Positions 62,095 to 64,000 of a stretch of 64,000 bases of DNA are shown here, piece by piece (the first letter of the stretch is position 1; every line of letters starts with the position of its first letter). Under the pieces are notes generated by a model. That model did no database searches and was not told the DNA's origin. It worked only from the letters and a program-made list of their open reading frames with translations. The stretch covers positions 310,001 through 374,000 of the forward strand of contig NZ_BAAAIV010000012.1 of NCBI RefSeq assembly GCF_039526245.1, read 5' to 3'. The position numbers were made by a program, and so were the translations under genes. Source of the DNA: Arthrobacter_H rhombi (GTDB taxonomy: Bacteria; Actinomycetota; Actinomycetes; Actinomycetales; Micrococcaceae).

Positions 62095-62133
62095 GGCCGT
62101 ATTCCCCTCCGTCTAGGGCTGGGGGATGCGGCC
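62095..62133. terminator. Hairpin between convergent DoxX-like and thioesterase genes
   Basis: GGCCG (62095-62099) and ATTCCCC pair with GGGGAT and CGGCC (to 62133) with one small bulge. It lies between two converging stops and could serve both. Confidence 0.5.
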
Positions 62134-62150
62134 TGTCGCGTTAATGCCGG

Positions 62151-62651
62151 TCAGGACGGGTCCAGCAGCATGTTCGTGATCCGGGCCGTGCATACGCGCC
62201 GTCCGGCCTCATCGGACACGACGATCTCGTGGCTGGTGGTGCTCCGGCCCAGGTGCAGTGGCGTGCAGACACCGGTGACCAGTCCGGACGTCCCCGCCCG
62301 GTGGTGCGTGACGTTGAGGTCCAGGCCCACCGGGCGCCCACCGGGGCCTGCATGCAACGCCGCAGCGAAGGAACCCAGGGTCTCGGCCAAGGCTGCACTG
62401 GCCCCGCCGTGCAGGATGCCGGCCACCTGCTGGTTGCCCTCCACGGGCATGGTCGCCTCGACCCGCTCCACCGACATCGAGGTGAAGACGATCCCCAGCT
62501 TCTCCACCAGGGTTCCGACGCCGTGGGCCGCGAGCATCGGCCACATCACCGCGGGTACCCCGTGCCGGGTGAGCTGCTCCCGGAAGGGGTTCACCCCGTC
62601 GTCGTGTCCGGTGCCCGGAGCCACGGGGCCCAGCGTGTATTTGTCTGTCAT
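62151..62651 (-). CDS. PaaI-type hotdog thioesterase
   Basis: 166 residues. The hotdog signature VAGILHGGASAALAETLGS (about residues 75-93) contains the HGG loop and catalytic acidic residue; VGLDLNVTHHRAG and the C-terminal LGRSTTSHEIVVSDE strand complete the domain. Likely hydrolyses an aryl- or acyl-CoA. Divergent from polA with only 19 bases between starts, a layout I recall from related genera. Confidence 0.9.
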   Translation of the reverse strand: MTDKYTLGPVAPGTGHDDGVNPFREQLTRHGVPAVMWPMLAAHGVGTLVEKLGIVFTSMSVERVEATMPVEGNQQVAGILHGGASAALAETLGSFAAALHAGPGGRPVGLDLNVTHHRAGTSGLVTGVCTPLHLGRSTTSHEIVVSDEAGRRVCTARITNMLLDPS

Positions 62652-62657
62652 GGCAAC

Positions 62658-62663
62658 TAGGCT
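62658..62663 (+). promoter_or_regulatory. -10 box TAGGCT for leaderless polA
   Basis: TAGGCT ends seven bases before the GTG at 62671, with no ribosome site. It lies in the 19-base gap to the divergent thioesterase start, so its -35 must fall inside that gene. Confidence 0.6.
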
Positions 62664-62670
62664 GGCACCT

Positions 62671-64000
62671 GTGAGTCCAGCAACCAAAACCGACGCCCCC
62701 GACACCCCGCGCCTGCTCGTCCTCGACGGGCATTCCATGGCCTTCCGCGCCTTCTATGCGCTGCCGGCGGAGAACTTCGCCACCGACACCGGACAGCACA
62801 CCAATGCCGTCTATGGTTTCGTCTCGATGCTCATCAAGATGATCGAACAGCGCAAGCCGACCCACGTCGCCGTCGCCTTCGACCTGGACACCCCCACCTT
62901 CCGCTCCCAGGAGTATGCCGAGTACAAGGGGGGCCGCAACAAGACACCCGAGGAGTTCTACGGGCAGATCGACCTCATCCAAAAGGTCATGGAGGCCATG
63001 AACATCCCCTCCATCACCATGGAAGGTTTCGAAGCCGATGACATCATCGCCACCCTGGCCCACGTCGGCGAGGGTGCCGGCTGGGACGTCCTGGTGGTTT
63101 CGGGCGACCGCGATGCCTTCCAGCTGATCACCGAGAAGACCACGGTGCTCTACCCGAAAAAGGGCATCTCCGACATCCCCCCGATGGACATCGCAGCGGT
63201 CGAGGAGAAGTACTTCGTGCGCCCGGAACGCTACCCCGACCTGGCGGCACTGGTGGGGGAGACCGCCGACAACCTTCCCGGCGTCCCCGGGGTGGGACCC
63301 AAGACCGCGGCGAAATGGATCAACCTCTACGGCGGGCTCGAGGGCGTGCTGGAGAACATGGAGTCGATCAAGGGCAAGGTCGGCGAATCGCTGCGCGAGC
63401 ACGTCGATGCCGTCCGCCGCAACCGGCACCTGAACCACCTGCTCACCGATCTGGACCTGCCCGTCGGCCTCGAGGCCCTGGAACTGGAGAACCCCAACCA
63501 CGACGCCATCGAGGAATTGTTCGACGCGCTGCAGTTCAACACCCTGCGCAAGCGCCTGTTCGACCTCTTTGGCGAGGACGAGAGCGAGCCGGAACCCGAG
63601 CTGGAGGTCCCGGAACCGTCACTGCTCGATTCCGCCGCTGCGCTGGAGGCCTGGTTCCACGACCACGGCGCCCACAACATCGGTGTGCACCTGGAAACCG
63701 TCGGCTCCGCCGGGGGCGGCGATGACGCGGTGGGCATCGGCCTGGCCGCCGAATCGGCGACGGCGTACGTGGACCTCGAGGGCCTGGATCCCGAGGCGGA
63801 GGCGGCGCTGGCGCGGTTGTTGGGATCGTCCGACTACAAGCTGGCCATCCACGACTACAAGGCGGGCTACAAGCTGTTGGCCGCCCGCGGCATCGAGCTG
63901 GGACCGGTCGTCGACGACACGATGATCTCCGCCTACCTGATCCAGCCGGACCGCCGCAGCCATGAGCTGGCCGACATCGCCCAGCACCACCTGCGGATCC
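62671..64000 (+). CDS. polA: DNA polymerase I, N-terminal part (3' end outside window)
   Basis: First 443 residues from GTG; full length is about 880-920. The 5' nuclease domain (1-300) has LLVLDGHSMAFRAFYALP, VAFDLDTPTFRSQEY, the metal cluster EGFEADDIIATLA and VVSGDRDAFQLI, and the helix-hairpin GVPGVGPKTAAKW. From about 305 the 3'-5' exonuclease-like domain begins; its first motif reads GVHLETV rather than D-x-E, so proofreading is probably lost, as in other actinobacterial PolA. The polymerase domain is beyond the window. Confidence 0.96.
   Translation, partial: MSPATKTDAPDTPRLLVLDGHSMAFRAFYALPAENFATDTGQHTNAVYGFVSMLIKMIEQRKPTHVAVAFDLDTPTFRSQEYAEYKGGRNKTPEEFYGQIDLIQKVMEAMNIPSITMEGFEADDIIATLAHVGEGAGWDVLVVSGDRDAFQLITEKTTVLYPKKGISDIPPMDIAAVEEKYFVRPERYPDLAALVGETADNLPGVPGVGPKTAAKWINLYGGLEGVLENMESIKGKVGESLREHVDAVRRNRHLNHLLTDLDLPVGLEALELENPNHDAIEELFDALQFNTLRKRLFDLFGEDESEPEPELEVPEPSLLDSAAALEAWFHDHGAHNIGVHLETVGSAGGGDDAVGIGLAAESATAYVDLEGLDPEAEAALARLLGSSDYKLAIHDYKAGYKLLAARGIELGPVVDDTMISAYLIQPDRRSHELADIAQHHLRI

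Overview
The window is 64 kb of high-GC (roughly two thirds G+C) chromosomal DNA from an actinobacterium, most likely an Arthrobacter-like member of the Micrococcaceae. Evidence for this: one-domain actinobacterial families (DUF3000, DUF402, TIGR03085, HGxxPAAW, PnuX), GTG/TTG starts, many four-base ATGA overlaps, -10 boxes of the TAGACT/TAGGCT type, and gene order (hisE-hisG-hisF-hisI-trpE-trpC-trpB-trpA-gltB-gltD-pyk-ANTAR regulator-tRNA-Leu-thioesterase-polA) familiar from that family. No phage, transposase, CRISPR array or secondary-metabolite cluster was found; the content is mostly core metabolism.

Layout. 1-3.2 kb: the 3' half of aconitase and a convergent membrane sulfite-oxidase-type molybdoenzyme fused to a cytochrome b domain. 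3.4-9.2 kb: acetyltransferase, dxs coupled to a DUF402 gene, aldo/keto reductase and two unknown proteins. 9.2-13.7 kb: two tandem Rieske lipoproteins and a fadA-fadB beta-oxidation operon with a likely operator. 13.7-25.7 kb: RNase D-like protein with DUF3000, a lactate-permease-type transporter, a DUF6421-like/SDR/threonine aldolase/DUF817 run, msrB, and sulfurtransferase-sufE-ybaK. 25.8-28 kb: ZapE-type ATPase, a small Rv0909-like protein started by TTG, and four tRNA genes (Gly, Val, Cys, Gly). 28.1-32.8 kb: PD-(D/E)XK nuclease, def, fmt, rsmB, rpe. 32.8-37.3 kb: an FMN riboswitch controlling pnuX-ribD-ribE-ribBA-ribH, i.e. riboflavin uptake and full synthesis. 37.3-46.9 kb: his and trp genes, with two small membrane proteins inside the trp run. 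46.9-55 kb: long leader, gltB, gltD (glutamate synthase) and pyk. 55-56 kb: ANTAR response regulator and tRNA-Leu. 56-62 kb: a block of transport and unknown-function genes (GntR regulator, MFS, YciO, PiT phosphate transporter, RibD-like reductase, DoxX-like). 62.1-64 kb: thioesterase and the 5' part of polA.

What stands out is regulatory architecture. At least ten genes have a TANNNT -10 hexamer exactly 6-7 bases before the start codon and no usable Shine-Dalgarno, so they are probably leaderless. At several junctions the TAG stop of the upstream gene is itself part of the next gene's -10 box. Other regulatory signals are a palindrome in the fadA promoter, two near-identical 11-bp direct repeats in the GntR promoter, and several very long perfect hairpins, including a 24-bp inverted repeat between pyk and the regulator. 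I did not find a clearly new multi-gene system; the best candidates for unknown biology are listed in the findings.
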